Shown here: piece after piece, positions 55,466 to 64,000 of the stretch
How the letters are laid out: each line of letters starts with the position of its first letter
Numbering within the stretch: the first letter of the stretch is position 1
Origin: Fulvivirga sp.
GTDB taxonomy: Bacteria; Bacteroidota; Bacteroidia; Cytophagales; Cyclobacteriaceae
Direction of reading: 5' to 3'
Assembly: GCA_028280565.1 (NCBI GenBank)
Contig: JANQLQ010000169.1
Location: 1-64,000, forward strand
Length of the DNA: 64,000 bases
Program-made: the position numbers and the translations under genes
Notes under the pieces: generated by a model
The model's input: only the letters and a program-made list of their open reading frames with translations
Databases searched by the model: none
Told to the model about the DNA's origin: nothing

Positions 55466-55941
55466 AAATAAGGACTGGTTTTGGATATGACGTGCACCAG
55501 TTGGTAGCTGGAAAAGATTTTTGGTTGGGTGGGATCAAGATCGAGCATACAAAAGGGGCCGTGGGGCATTCTGATGCTGATGTATTGATCCACGTCATAT
55601 GCGATGCTTTGCTGGGAGCAGCCAACTTGCGTGATATTGGTTTTCACTTTTCGGATAAAGACCCCAAGTACAAAGGAATAGACAGTAAAATTTTACTTCG
55701 GGAAGTAATGGAACTGCTACGTGGAAAGGGCTGGGCTATTGGTAACATCGATTCTACTATTTGCCTGCAACTCCCCAGGGTCAACCCATACATACCCGGC
55801 ATGAAAAAATGCCTGGCTGAAGTGATGGCCATCGATGAAGAAGAGATATCCATTAAGGCTACCACCACGGAGAAGCTAGGCTTTGTGGGTAAAGAAGAAG
55901 GAGTTGCTGCTTTTGCTTCTGTCTTGATCACCAAAGAATGA
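55462..55941 (+). CDS. ispF: 2-C-methyl-D-erythritol 2,4-cyclodiphosphate synthase
   Basis: The 159-residue enzyme of the non-mevalonate isoprenoid pathway. The zinc ligands are Asp10 and His12 (GFGYDVHQL) and His44 (GHSDADVLIHVICDALLGAA); IGFHFSDKDPKYKGIDSKIL and VSIKATTTEKLGFVGKEEG-type sequence (with EEISIKATTTEKLGF here) complete the family pattern. It overlaps both neighbours by 4 bp. Confidence 0.97.
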   Translation: MKIRTGFGYDVHQLVAGKDFWLGGIKIEHTKGAVGHSDADVLIHVICDALLGAANLRDIGFHFSDKDPKYKGIDSKILLREVMELLRGKGWAIGNIDSTICLQLPRVNPYIPGMKKCLAEVMAIDEEEISIKATTTEKLGFVGKEEGVAAFASVLITKE

Positions 55942-56651
55942 ACGAAAAGAGAGAGGAACACAGGCTTATCCTCACCGAAGATGGCTCACATTCGATCTAC
56001 GTACCTGGCCTTAATGAAACCTATCATTCTTTCCATGGCGCTATCCAAGAGTCAGGATATGTCTTTATAAAGAGGGGTCTTGAGTACTTTGCCGGGAATC
56101 AAGACCGTAGCCTCATAAAAGTATTAGAGGTGGGGCTGGGGACTGGTTTGAATGCCTTGCTAACGGCTCAATGGGCCGAAGAAATGCAAAAAAAAGTAGA
56201 AATGACCTCACTGGAGGCCTACCCTGTGCCTAAAGGACTTGTCGATGTATTAAATTATCCCGGTAAAATTTCATCGAAGCATGCGCCCGGATGGTTCCGT
56301 AAGATCCATCATAGCCTATGGGATGAAGCCGTGGAGATCCATGACCTGTTCGTTTTAAATAAGGTCATGGCTAAGCTAGAGACGTACCCACTGCCATTCC
56401 AAGAGTTTGACGTCGTCTTTTTTGATGCTTTCGCTCCTAACAAACAGGCTGAGCTTTGGGATTTATCGGTACTGGATAAAGTATACCAAAGCCAAAACTA
56501 CCCTTCTGTTTTTGTCACTTACTGTGCCAAAGGGCAACTTAAAAGAGATCTGCGATCATTGGGATACCAGGTGGAAACTTTACCCGGCCCCCCCGGTAAA
56601 AAAGAAATGGTTAGGGCCATAAAACCGGGGGAGATTGAAAGTAAACATTGA
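55938..56651 (+). CDS. mnmD: tRNA (mnm5s2U34) methyltransferase MnmD
   Basis: The 237-residue protein matches the MnmD-type methyltransferase domain: LTEDGSHSIYVPGLNETYHS (12-31), SAM-binding VLEVGLGTGLN (62-72) and FDVVFFDAFAPNKQAELWDL. It has no MnmC oxidoreductase domain, as in stand-alone MnmD of many bacteria. It completes the wobble-uridine modification in tRNAs for Lys, Glu and Gln. Last gene of the M16-ispF-mnmD unit. Confidence 0.92.
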   Translation: MNEKREEHRLILTEDGSHSIYVPGLNETYHSFHGAIQESGYVFIKRGLEYFAGNQDRSLIKVLEVGLGTGLNALLTAQWAEEMQKKVEMTSLEAYPVPKGLVDVLNYPGKISSKHAPGWFRKIHHSLWDEAVEIHDLFVLNKVMAKLETYPLPFQEFDVVFFDAFAPNKQAELWDLSVLDKVYQSQNYPSVFVTYCAKGQLKRDLRSLGYQVETLPGPPGKKEMVRAIKPGEIESKH

Positions 56652-56751
56652 AGACAGGCGTTGGGGATCGCTGTATAATACTGCAAACGATTGCTATTGC
56701 CTTATTTTCAAAATGGTATCCCCTTTTTTGCGAATTCTTCAAAAGAATCCC

Positions 56752-56765
56752 CTAACAGCTGTTAG
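56752..56765. promoter_or_regulatory. Palindrome CTAACAGCTGTTAG upstream of gltB
   Basis: Perfect 14-bp palindrome about 120 bp before the gltB start, preceded by a second inverted repeat ATTCTT-CAA-AAGAAT at 56734-56748. Candidate operator for nitrogen control of gltBD; the regulator is unknown. Confidence 0.35.
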
Positions 56766-56887
56766 TTTCTCATCATAATTCAGGACTTTTAAAAAGATTT
56801 AACTATCTTTAAAGTTCCTACAACCTAGACTGCACCTCTTTCAAGGTGCTTTTGTTGTCTTTACGTTTGTCAATGAAGCAAAATAAT

Positions 56888-59800
56888 ATGAAAGGACTTT
56901 ACACGCCTGCGCTAGAACATGACTCTTGTGGGATAGGCTGTATTGCCAATGTAAATGGATCCAAGACCAGCCAAGTCGTGCAAGACGCCATCGATATGCT
57001 TGAGAATATGGAGCACCGCGGCGGTACGGGAAGCGACCCTGAAACTGGAGACGGCGCGGGGATCATGATTCAAAATCCCCATGAATTTTTAGTAGAAAAG
57101 TGTAAAACACTTGGTTTTGAATTGCCCGAGCAAGGTCATTATGGAGCTGGGATCATCTTCTTTCCTACCATAAAGACCGTACGCGAAGAATGCCGGGCTG
57201 TCCTAGAAAAGCACGCCGTTGAAATGGGGTTCGAGGTGCTCGGCTATCGCCCGGTACCTGTGGATCATACCGTGCCGGGTTCCGAGGCTAGGAAGGTGGA
57301 GCCGGTGATCGAGCAAGTGTTCATTAAACACAAAGAAGCCAACTTTGAAGATCTTGAGCGCAAACTGTTTGTTTTGCGCAACTGGACCACGCACTACATT
57401 GGGCATAATGTGAAAGGAAATAACGGTGACTTTTATGTCCCCAGCCTTTCTTACAAGGTAATGATATACAAAGGGCAGTTGCGTACCAACCAGCTTAGGC
57501 CTTATTATTACGACCTGCAGGATAAATCGCTGGTCAGCGCACTGGCTATCGTGCATTCCAGGTTTTCTACCAATACTTTCCCCAATTGGAAACTAGCTCA
57601 ACCGTTCCGTTATATAGCACATAACGGGGAGATCAACACCATTAGGGGAAACGTAACTAAGATGAAATCGAAGGAGGCCATCATGAGGTCTTCCTCGTTT
57701 AGCGAAGAAGAATTAACAAATTTACTTCCGGTCACTGACCCACAGCACTCTGACTCGGCTAACCTGGACGCATTGGTAGAAATGTTGACCATAAGTGGGC
57801 GTTCGTTGCCCCATGTGATGATGATGCTGGTACCCGAAGCATGGGAAGACAATGACCTTATGGAACCACAGCGTAAGGCTTTTTATAAATACCATGCTTC
57901 TTTAATGGAGCCGTGGGATGGGCCCGCCGCATTAGTTTTCAGTGACGGAAAGATGATAGGCGCCACACTGGACAGGAATGGCCTGAGACCGTCGCGCTAT
58001 TGCATTACAAAGGACGGGCGTCTGATCATCGCTTCTGAGGCTGGGGCCTTGCCAGTAAAGCCCGATAATGTAGTGAGCAAAGGCAGGATGCAGCCCGGTA
58101 AGATGCTCATTGCAGACCTGGAAAAAGGGCAAGTTGTGTATGACGAGGAGATAAAAGCAGGGATCAGCACACGAAAACCTTACAAAGAATGGATCAGTAG
58201 CCAGCGCGTAAAACTCCGGCTACTTTCCACGCCGGCGCAGACGGATCATGCCTACCAGCCTAATACTTTGGTTCAACGGCAAAAGGCCTTTGGATATAGC
58301 TCGGAAGATCTCAAGGTGATCTTAGGCCCGATGGCGGTGAGTGGTACGGAACCGATAGGCTCTATGGGCGCAGATACACCATTGGCCGTGCTATCGGATC
58401 AAAGCCAACACATTTCTAATTATTTCAAACAGCTTTTTGCGCAGGTCAGTAATCCGCCGATCGACCCGATACGGGAGCGTATGGTGATGTCGCTGTTTAC
58501 ACGGGTGGGAGAGAGCTTGAATATCTTGGATGAAACACCCGAACATGCCAAACAGGTACATATCTCGCAGCCGGTGTTATTGGATACGGATCTCCAGAAG
58601 TTTAAAAACCTAGGGCATAATGGATTTAAACACACGGTGATCTCGTCAGTATTTGTTGCGGATGGTGCCCCGGGACGTTTGGAGGAAGGGTTGAATAAGA
58701 TATGTAGAGAAGCGGAGCAAGCTGTACGTGAGGGGACGACGGTACTAATCATCTCAGACCGTAATATCGATGAAAAAAATGCCCCTATACCTTCCATGCT
58801 TTCCACGGGAGCCGTCCATCAGCACCTGGTGCGCAAAAATTTACGTACGAAAGCCGGGATCGTGGTGGAAGCGGGTGATATTAGGGAAACCCATCACTTT
58901 GCTACGGTGATAGGCTATGGTGCCAGTGCCATCAACCCTTACCTGGCACTGGAGAGCCTGCATGATATGAATAAAAAGGGGATGCTCGCTAAGTCGGTTA
59001 CTGACAACGAAGCTTTTGGTCTATACAAAAAAGCAATTGGCTATGGGCTGTTGAAAATACTTTCGAAAATGGGGATTAGCACCTTGCAGTCGTACCAGTC
59101 TGCCCAGATCTTTGAAGCCCTCGGTATAAGTAAACGCGTGATAGATCGTTGCTTTACGGGCACTACCTCGCGGATAGAAGGCTTGGATTTTGATGGATTG
59201 GCTAAAGAGGTGCTGGTTAGGCATAAATCAGCCTATGCGCCGGATACCACTACACCCAATACTTTGGAGGTAGGTGGCGTGTATCAATGGAAACACCGTG
59301 GTGAAAAGCATTTGTTTAACCCGGATACGATCCACTTATTGCAACATTCTACTCGTACTAATGATTACCGGCTTTACAAAGAGTACGCTGAAAAGATCAA
59401 TGAGCAAACCAAGCATGCCCTTACGCTGCGTGGCCTGCTGGAGTTTCGCAACCGCGCACCGATCCCTATTGAAGAGGTAGAACCCAGGGAAGAGATATTC
59501 AGGCGGTTTGCCACTGGGGCTATGTCTTTTGGCTCCATTTCCCATGAGGCTCACTCTACCTTGGCCATAGCGATGAACCGGATAGGGGCCAAAAGTAATA
59601 GCGGCGAAGGAGGTGAAGACGAGATCCGGTTCGAACGCAAGGCAAACGGTGACTGGGAGCGATCTGCGATCAAACAAGTGGCGTCCGGTCGTTTTGGAGT
59701 AACGAGCTATTACCTTTCCAATGCCGATGAGTTACAGATAAAAATGGCGCAAGGGGCAAAACCCGGGGAAGGTGGCCAGCTGCCCGGGCACAAAGTAGAC

Positions 59801-61399
59801 GAATGGATTGGTAAAGTACGTCATTCCACGCCGGGGGTAGGCTTGATATCGCCTCCTCCACACCATGACATTTATTCGATAGAAGACCTGGCCCAATTGA
59901 TCTATGACCTTAAAAATGCCAACCGCGATGCCCGGATCAATGTAAAGCTGGTCTCCGAAGCGGGAGTAGGTACGGTAGCCGCAGGAGTTTCTAAGGCAAA
60001 TGCTGACGTAGTGCTCATATCGGGCGCAGATGGAGGCACCGGGGCTTCCCCGTTAAGCTCGATCCGTCATGCCGGGCTACCCTGGGAGCTAGGCCTTGCT
60101 GAAGCCCATCAAACCTTGGTCAAAAACAACCTGAGGAGCCGGATCACGGTACAGACTGACGGACAGGTCCGTACCGGGAGGGATCTCGCCATCGCTACCA
60201 TATTAGGGGCGGAAGAATGGGGGATATCAACGGCAGCGCTGGTGGTGGAAGGCTGTATCATGATGCGTAAGTGTCACCTAAACACCTGCCCGGTGGGGAT
60301 AGCCACGCAAAACCCGGAACTGCGTAAGCTCTTCACCGGTGACCCCGACCATGTCGTGAATTTCTTTACGTTCTTAGCAGAAGACTTAAGGGAGATCATG
60401 GCTTCGCTAGGTTTTCGTACTGTAAATGAAATGGTGGGTCACACCGAGGTATTGAAGCTACGCAATGACGTGGGACATTGGAAGTACAAAGACCTGGACC
60501 TTACCCCGATTTTGTACAAGGAATCTATGCCTAGCAATGTAGGTACTTACAAACAGATAGAGCAAGACCACGAAATCAGCGAAGTGCTCGACTGGGCTTT
60601 ATTAGAAATGGCTTCATCAGCCTTTGAAGATCAAACCCCAGTTAAAAAGGCATTTCCCATTAAAAATACCAATCGTTCGGTAGGCACTATATTGTCTAAC
60701 GAAGTGAGCAAAAAATTCAGGGGCGAGGGACTTCAAGAAGATACGATACATTATTTGTTTGACGGGTCCGCCGGGCAAAGCTTTGGAGCCTTCCTGGCCC
60801 CAGGTATCTTTTTCGAGCTGGCGGGAGAGGCTAACGACTACTTTGGCAAAGGTCTTTCCGGCGGAAAGTTGGTGGTTTATCCTCATCCCAAGTCTGATTT
60901 TGTAGCCCGCGAAAATATTATAATCGGTAACGTAGCATTCTACGGGGCCACTAGCGGCAAGGCTTTTATCAATGGAATGGCAGGTGAGCGATTTGCCGTA
61001 CGTAACTCGGGCGTGGAAGCGGTAGTTGAGGGTGTGGGTGACCATGCTTGTGAATATATGACCGGGGGTCACGTGGTGATACTAGGCCCTACTGGTAAAA
61101 ACTTTGCCGCCGGTATGAGCGGCGGGATCGCCTATGTTTACGATGTCCGTGGCGACTTTGAAAGGCTGCATAACCCGGGTATGGTATCACTGGAGGCATT
61201 GGAAGAAGAGGATAAAGCCCGGCTCAAGGCACTGATCACAGAGCACGTTTCGTACACAAAAAGTAAACTGGGAGCAGAGTTGCTGGACCACTGGCCGGCT
61301 ACACTGGACCGGTTCATTAAAGTCATGCCTAATGATTACAAGGCCGTGTTAGAAAAAAGAAAAAAAGAAGAACAAGAGTCAATTAAAGTAGCGGTATAA
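56888..61399 (+). CDS. gltB: Glutamate synthase large subunit
   Basis: From ATG 56888 the protein has 1503 residues and begins [20 protein letters not shown]; upstream in-frame GTG 56846 and ATG 56873 would add 14 or 5 residues. The catalytic Cys of the glutaminase domain is Cys14 after removal of the propeptide (HDSCGIG). The synthase domain has [20 protein letters not shown] and the 3Fe-4S cysteines in [15 protein letters not shown]; the C-terminal beta-helix has [14 protein letters not shown] and [20 protein letters not shown]. It makes glutamate from glutamine and 2-oxoglutarate with electrons from GltD, which follows 2 bp later. Confidence 0.97.
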   Translation: MKGLYTPALEHDSCGIGCIANVNGSKTSQVVQDAIDMLENMEHRGGTGSDPETGDGAGIMIQNPHEFLVEKCKTLGFELPEQGHYGAGIIFFPTIKTVREECRAVLEKHAVEMGFEVLGYRPVPVDHTVPGSEARKVEPVIEQVFIKHKEANFEDLERKLFVLRNWTTHYIGHNVKGNNGDFYVPSLSYKVMIYKGQLRTNQLRPYYYDLQDKSLVSALAIVHSRFSTNTFPNWKLAQPFRYIAHNGEINTIRGNVTKMKSKEAIMRSSSFSEEELTNLLPVTDPQHSDSANLDALVEMLTISGRSLPHVMMMLVPEAWEDNDLMEPQRKAFYKYHASLMEPWDGPAALVFSDGKMIGATLDRNGLRPSRYCITKDGRLIIASEAGALPVKPDNVVSKGRMQPGKMLIADLEKGQVVYDEEIKAGISTRKPYKEWISSQRVKLRLLSTPAQTDHAYQPNTLVQRQKAFGYSSEDLKVILGPMAVSGTEPIGSMGADTPLAVLSDQSQHISNYFKQLFAQVSNPPIDPIRERMVMSLFTRVGESLNILDETPEHAKQVHISQPVLLDTDLQKFKNLGHNGFKHTVISSVFVADGAPGRLEEGLNKICREAEQAVREGTTVLIISDRNIDEKNAPIPSMLSTGAVHQHLVRKNLRTKAGIVVEAGDIRETHHFATVIGYGASAINPYLALESLHDMNKKGMLAKSVTDNEAFGLYKKAIGYGLLKILSKMGISTLQSYQSAQIFEALGISKRVIDRCFTGTTSRIEGLDFDGLAKEVLVRHKSAYAPDTTTPNTLEVGGVYQWKHRGEKHLFNPDTIHLLQHSTRTNDYRLYKEYAEKINEQTKHALTLRGLLEFRNRAPIPIEEVEPREEIFRRFATGAMSFGSISHEAHSTLAIAMNRIGAKSNSGEGGEDEIRFERKANGDWERSAIKQVASGRFGVTSYYLSNADELQIKMAQGAKPGEGGQLPGHKVDEWIGKVRHSTPGVGLISPPPHHDIYSIEDLAQLIYDLKNANRDARINVKLVSEAGVGTVAAGVSKANADVVLISGADGGTGASPLSSIRHAGLPWELGLAEAHQTLVKNNLRSRITVQTDGQVRTGRDLAIATILGAEEWGISTAALVVEGCIMMRKCHLNTCPVGIATQNPELRKLFTGDPDHVVNFFTFLAEDLREIMASLGFRTVNEMVGHTEVLKLRNDVGHWKYKDLDLTPILYKESMPSNVGTYKQIEQDHEISEVLDWALLEMASSAFEDQTPVKKAFPIKNTNRSVGTILSNEVSKKFRGEGLQEDTIHYLFDGSAGQSFGAFLAPGIFFELAGEANDYFGKGLSGGKLVVYPHPKSDFVARENIIIGNVAFYGATSGKAFINGMAGERFAVRNSGVEAVVEGVGDHACEYMTGGHVVILGPTGKNFAAGMSGGIAYVYDVRGDFERLHNPGMVSLEALEEEDKARLKALITEHVSYTKSKLGAELLDHWPATLDRFIKVMPNDYKAVLEKRKKEEQESIKVAV

Positions 61400-61401
61400 T
61401 T

Positions 61402-62871
61402 ATGGGAAAGATCGACGGATTTTTACATTTCGATAGGGAGCTTCCATCCTCACGTGATCCGAAGGAGAGGATCAAAGATTTTAAAGAGATCTACGAAGAA
61501 TTTCCCGTACAAAAGACTAAGGAGCAGGCCGCGCGATGTATGGATTGTGGTATCCCTTTTTGTCATAAGGGGTGCCCCCTGGGTAATATTATACCTGAGT
61601 TCAACGATGCAGTATACCGTGAAAAATGGGACGAGGCTATACAAATACTCCTTTCTACCAATAATTTCCCCGAGTTTACGGGTCGCATATGCCCGGCTCC
61701 TTGTGAATCCAGTTGTGTATTGGGGATTAACAAGCCGCCTGTGGCTATAGAACACATTGAAAAAACCATTGCGGAAAAAGCTTTTGAATTAGGCTATATC
61801 AAGCCTATGACCCCTAAAACCCGCACGGAAAAAAGAGTAGCCATTATTGGCTCAGGGCCTGCCGGCTTGGCCTGTGCTGAGCAATTGAACCGTGCAGGGC
61901 ATTGGGTGACCATATTCGAACGGGACGACCGTATTGGAGGGCTGTTACGATATGGAATACCCGATTTTAAATTGGAAAAATGGGTGGTAGAACGACGGGT
62001 AGAACTCATGAACCAAGAGGGTATCCGGTTCAAAGTGAATGCTAACGTTGGTGTAAATGTGAATCCTAAGGAGCTTATGGAAGACTTTGATGCCATCGTT
62101 ATCTGTTCTGGCGCTACCCAAGCCCGGGACCTGCCCATAGCAGGCAGGAATGCGAAAGGTATCCACTTTGCAATGGATTTTCTTGTGCAGCAAAATAAAA
62201 AAGTATCAGGAGATACATTAGAGGCGGATCAACTTATTTCTGCTAAGGATAAACATGTGGTGGTGATCGGGGGTGGTGATACGGGCTCGGACTGCATCGG
62301 TACCTCCCACCGGCAAGGAGCGAAATCGGTTACGCAACTTGAGCTGCTTCCCAAGCCATTAAACCAGCGTACACACCAAGACCCATGGCCGCATTGGCCT
62401 ATGACATTACGCACTTCCAGCTCACATGACGAGGGCGGCGAGCGTGAATGGTCAATGCTTACCAAAGAGTTTATCGCTGACGCCAAGGGGCAAGTTAAAA
62501 AACTAAAGCTTGTGCATATCGAGTGGTACACGGATACAAATGGTAAACGGGCGTTCAGGGAAGTGGCAGGGTCAGAACATGAAATAAAATGTGACCTAGG
62601 CCTATTGGCCATAGGATTCCAATCTCCCGAAAAAGGACTGCTAGAACAGTTTAACTTGTCTGCTGATGGTCATGGGAATGTGTATACCAATAACTATCAA
62701 TCTAATATTGACAAGGTTTTTGCCGCCGGGGACGCTCGCAGGGGACAATCCTTGGTGGTTTGGGCGATTTCAGAAGGCAGGGAGGCAGCTATAGCCGTTG
62801 ACAAATTCCTTATGGGGGATAGCCAACTGGAGTCTAAAGAAGAAAGTTTTGTTGCGTTGCACTCTTCATAA
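61402..62871 (+). CDS. gltD: Glutamate synthase small subunit
   Basis: The 489-residue NADPH-dependent subunit has the iron-sulfur cysteines CMDCGIPFCHKGCPLGN (Cys46, 49, 54, 58) and GRICPAPCESSCVLG, the FAD motif AIIGSGPAGLACAEQLNRAG and the NAD(P)H motif VVIGGGDTGSDCIGTSHRQG. It passes electrons from NADPH through FAD and 4Fe-4S clusters to GltB. The gene starts 2 bp after the gltB stop. Confidence 0.97.
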   Translation: MGKIDGFLHFDRELPSSRDPKERIKDFKEIYEEFPVQKTKEQAARCMDCGIPFCHKGCPLGNIIPEFNDAVYREKWDEAIQILLSTNNFPEFTGRICPAPCESSCVLGINKPPVAIEHIEKTIAEKAFELGYIKPMTPKTRTEKRVAIIGSGPAGLACAEQLNRAGHWVTIFERDDRIGGLLRYGIPDFKLEKWVVERRVELMNQEGIRFKVNANVGVNVNPKELMEDFDAIVICSGATQARDLPIAGRNAKGIHFAMDFLVQQNKKVSGDTLEADQLISAKDKHVVVIGGGDTGSDCIGTSHRQGAKSVTQLELLPKPLNQRTHQDPWPHWPMTLRTSSSHDEGGEREWSMLTKEFIADAKGQVKKLKLVHIEWYTDTNGKRAFREVAGSEHEIKCDLGLLAIGFQSPEKGLLEQFNLSADGHGNVYTNNYQSNIDKVFAAGDARRGQSLVVWAISEGREAAIAVDKFLMGDSQLESKEESFVALHSS

Positions 62872-62874
62872 ACG

Positions 62875-62897
62875 ATAAGGTCTAGGATCGACCTTAT
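62875..62897 (+). terminator. Hairpin after gltD
   Basis: ATAAGGTC-N7-GACCTTAT, a perfect 8-bp stem 3 bp after the gltD stop. The T-tail is short, so termination is probable but not certain. Confidence 0.5.
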
Positions 62898-63035
62898 TCT
62901 TAAGCATAGTATGAATAATGCCCCGGGCCCGGTTAGAACACGACAGTACAAATAATGATTTGGTAACTGTAAATGGTTGTTGAGAATGTAAACCACACCT
63001 ACTTTTACAAGACATTTCAAAACGATCACTGAGTA

Positions 63036-63617
63036 ATGTCAAACGACCGGGTTAAAATCCAGCATACGGAACTATTATCCGATAACTGGTACACCCTCAA
63101 GAAGGTAACATACAAGTATTTACAGGATGATGGAAAATGGGTAACCCATGCGCGGGAGGCTTACGATAGGGGCAATGGTGCCACCATACTTTTGTATAAC
63201 CCCGGTAGCAGGAAGGTGATCCTAACTCGCCAGTTCCGGTTACCCACCTTTCTCAACGGGAATGAAACAGGCATGTTAATAGAAGCTTGTGCCGGGCTAT
63301 TGGATAAGGATAATGCTGAAGACTGTATACGAAAAGAGACAGAAGAAGAAACCGGCTATAAGATCTCTAAAGTGCAAAAGGTGTTTGAATCCTACATGTC
63401 GCCGGGTTCCGTGACCGAGATCCTTTATTTTTTTGTAGCAGAGTACGATCACAATATGAAGGTAAGCGAGGGCGGAGGTCTTCAACATGAGCAAGAAAAC
63501 ATAGAAGTACTGGAGCTGGATTTTGACGAAGCGTACAACATGATACACACCGGGGAGATCCGGGATGGGAAAACTATAATGCTGCTCCAGTATGCAAAGA
63601 TCCAAAATTTGGTTTAG
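63036..63617 (+). CDS. Nudix hydrolase, NudK/ADP-sugar type
   Basis: The 193-residue protein has a Nudix box at 87-108, GLLDKDNAEDCIRKETEEET then GY, with Lys in place of the usual Arg before ETEEETG, which keeps the metal-binding glutamates. The N-terminal part (SDNWYTLKKVTYKYLQDDGK, AYDRGNGATILLYNPGSRK, LTRQFRLPTFLNGN) fits GDP-mannose pyrophosphatase NudK and related nucleoside-diphosphate-sugar hydrolases. Likely cytosolic, splitting an NDP-sugar to NMP and sugar phosphate. Monocistronic. Confidence 0.88.
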   Translation: MSNDRVKIQHTELLSDNWYTLKKVTYKYLQDDGKWVTHAREAYDRGNGATILLYNPGSRKVILTRQFRLPTFLNGNETGMLIEACAGLLDKDNAEDCIRKETEEETGYKISKVQKVFESYMSPGSVTEILYFFVAEYDHNMKVSEGGGLQHEQENIEVLELDFDEAYNMIHTGEIRDGKTIMLLQYAKIQNLV

Positions 63618-64000
63618 TCATTATTGAACCGCGGAGGCCTATTGGGGCATCGGGTCATAATCGATCAAAAGGTGATAATGGCTTGGCGAATATCGGATGA
63701 TCAAAGCCAATAATTTTTAACCCGTAACGAAGGTACGGGGCACCCTTGCCCGGTAGATAAAATAACCCCGGATAATCCAACATGGTAATCAAGTGTTGAG
63801 CCTAGTCCAGCTAGGGAATTGCTTTCATACAACGGCCCCGGTTTTTAAACGTGAGTTCGATATAAATATAGGGCTAGGTTAAATCGTAAAGAAGATCCCT
63901 TAGTGATTCTTTGAGCTTTGGTGCCTTGGTGGCGAAGCTTCCCCGGCCACTAAGAGGCAAATGCACCAAGGCTCACCAAGCTTACGAGCCAAAATAGCCC
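63618..64000. other. Non-coding right edge with imperfect inverted repeat
   Basis: No gene is visible. GCTTTGGTGCCTTGGTG at 63915 pairs imperfectly with CACCAAGGCTCACCAAGC at 63964-63981, a palindrome of the CCTTGGTG type often dispersed in Bacteroidota genomes. The region continues beyond the window. Confidence 0.5.

Overview
The window reads as chromosomal DNA of a member of the Bacteroidota, most likely of the Cytophagales or a related order. The basis is the gene content: a MurF-alanine racemase fusion, a fused E1 alpha/beta 2-oxoacid dehydrogenase, HmuY- and DUF6607-type proteins, a monothiol bacilliredoxin (YtxJ), Asp-rich SPII lipoproteins next to TonB receptors, and paired giant RHS-type proteins. 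Few genes show a strong Shine-Dalgarno sequence. I saw no tRNA, rRNA, CRISPR array or intact insertion sequence.

Layout. 1-2.4 kb: PadR regulator coupled to a MacB/FtsX-type ABC permease that runs off the left edge. 3-8.6 kb: a short lipoprotein, then a minus-strand haem/iron operon (TonB receptor, HmuY with an extra N-terminal domain, DoxX, DUF6607). 8.7-13.8 kb: thioesterase, LOV-like PAS protein without the photoactive Cys, CWC protein, metE under a cobalamin riboswitch, and a DUF6686-hemerythrin pair. The haem operon and the DUF6686-hemerythrin pair share a conserved upstream element with the palindrome ATCACTA-N4-TAGTGAT. 14-18 kb: BNR-like lipoprotein, SASA-type esterase, FucP-type sugar transporter. 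18-22 kb: MurF-Alr fusion, tandem GNAT protein, CsaA. 22-25.8 kb: a secreted protein, a TonB receptor and a lipoprotein; the last two each carry a TGCAAC-N3-GTTGCA-type palindrome and look like a metal (zinc?) uptake pair.

25.8-42.5 kb is the accessory part. It starts with two copies of a small structured RNA-like element, each ending in an intrinsic terminator. Next come two giant consecutive proteins. The second is an RHS protein whose C-terminal tip looks like the nuclease toxin of the myxobacterial SitA6 type, followed by a double-CXXC protein of the SitI6 immunity type. Downstream are a hypothetical protein, a repeat-headed fibre-like protein with a C-terminal chaperone-like end, and a Lys-rich coiled-coil/barrel protein. 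The intergenic DNA here is full of dispersed palindromic elements, including a 311-bp element present twice, one copy nested inside another inverted-repeat element.

42.5-64 kb is mostly housekeeping: gcvP, an M28 peptidase, lipA, an outer-membrane-like protein, ytxJ, an extremely basic 875-residue exported repeat protein of unknown role, the BCKDH E1 fusion, an M16 peptidase-ispF-mnmD cluster, gltB-gltD and a Nudix hydrolase. All family calls come from reading the translations; no database search was run.
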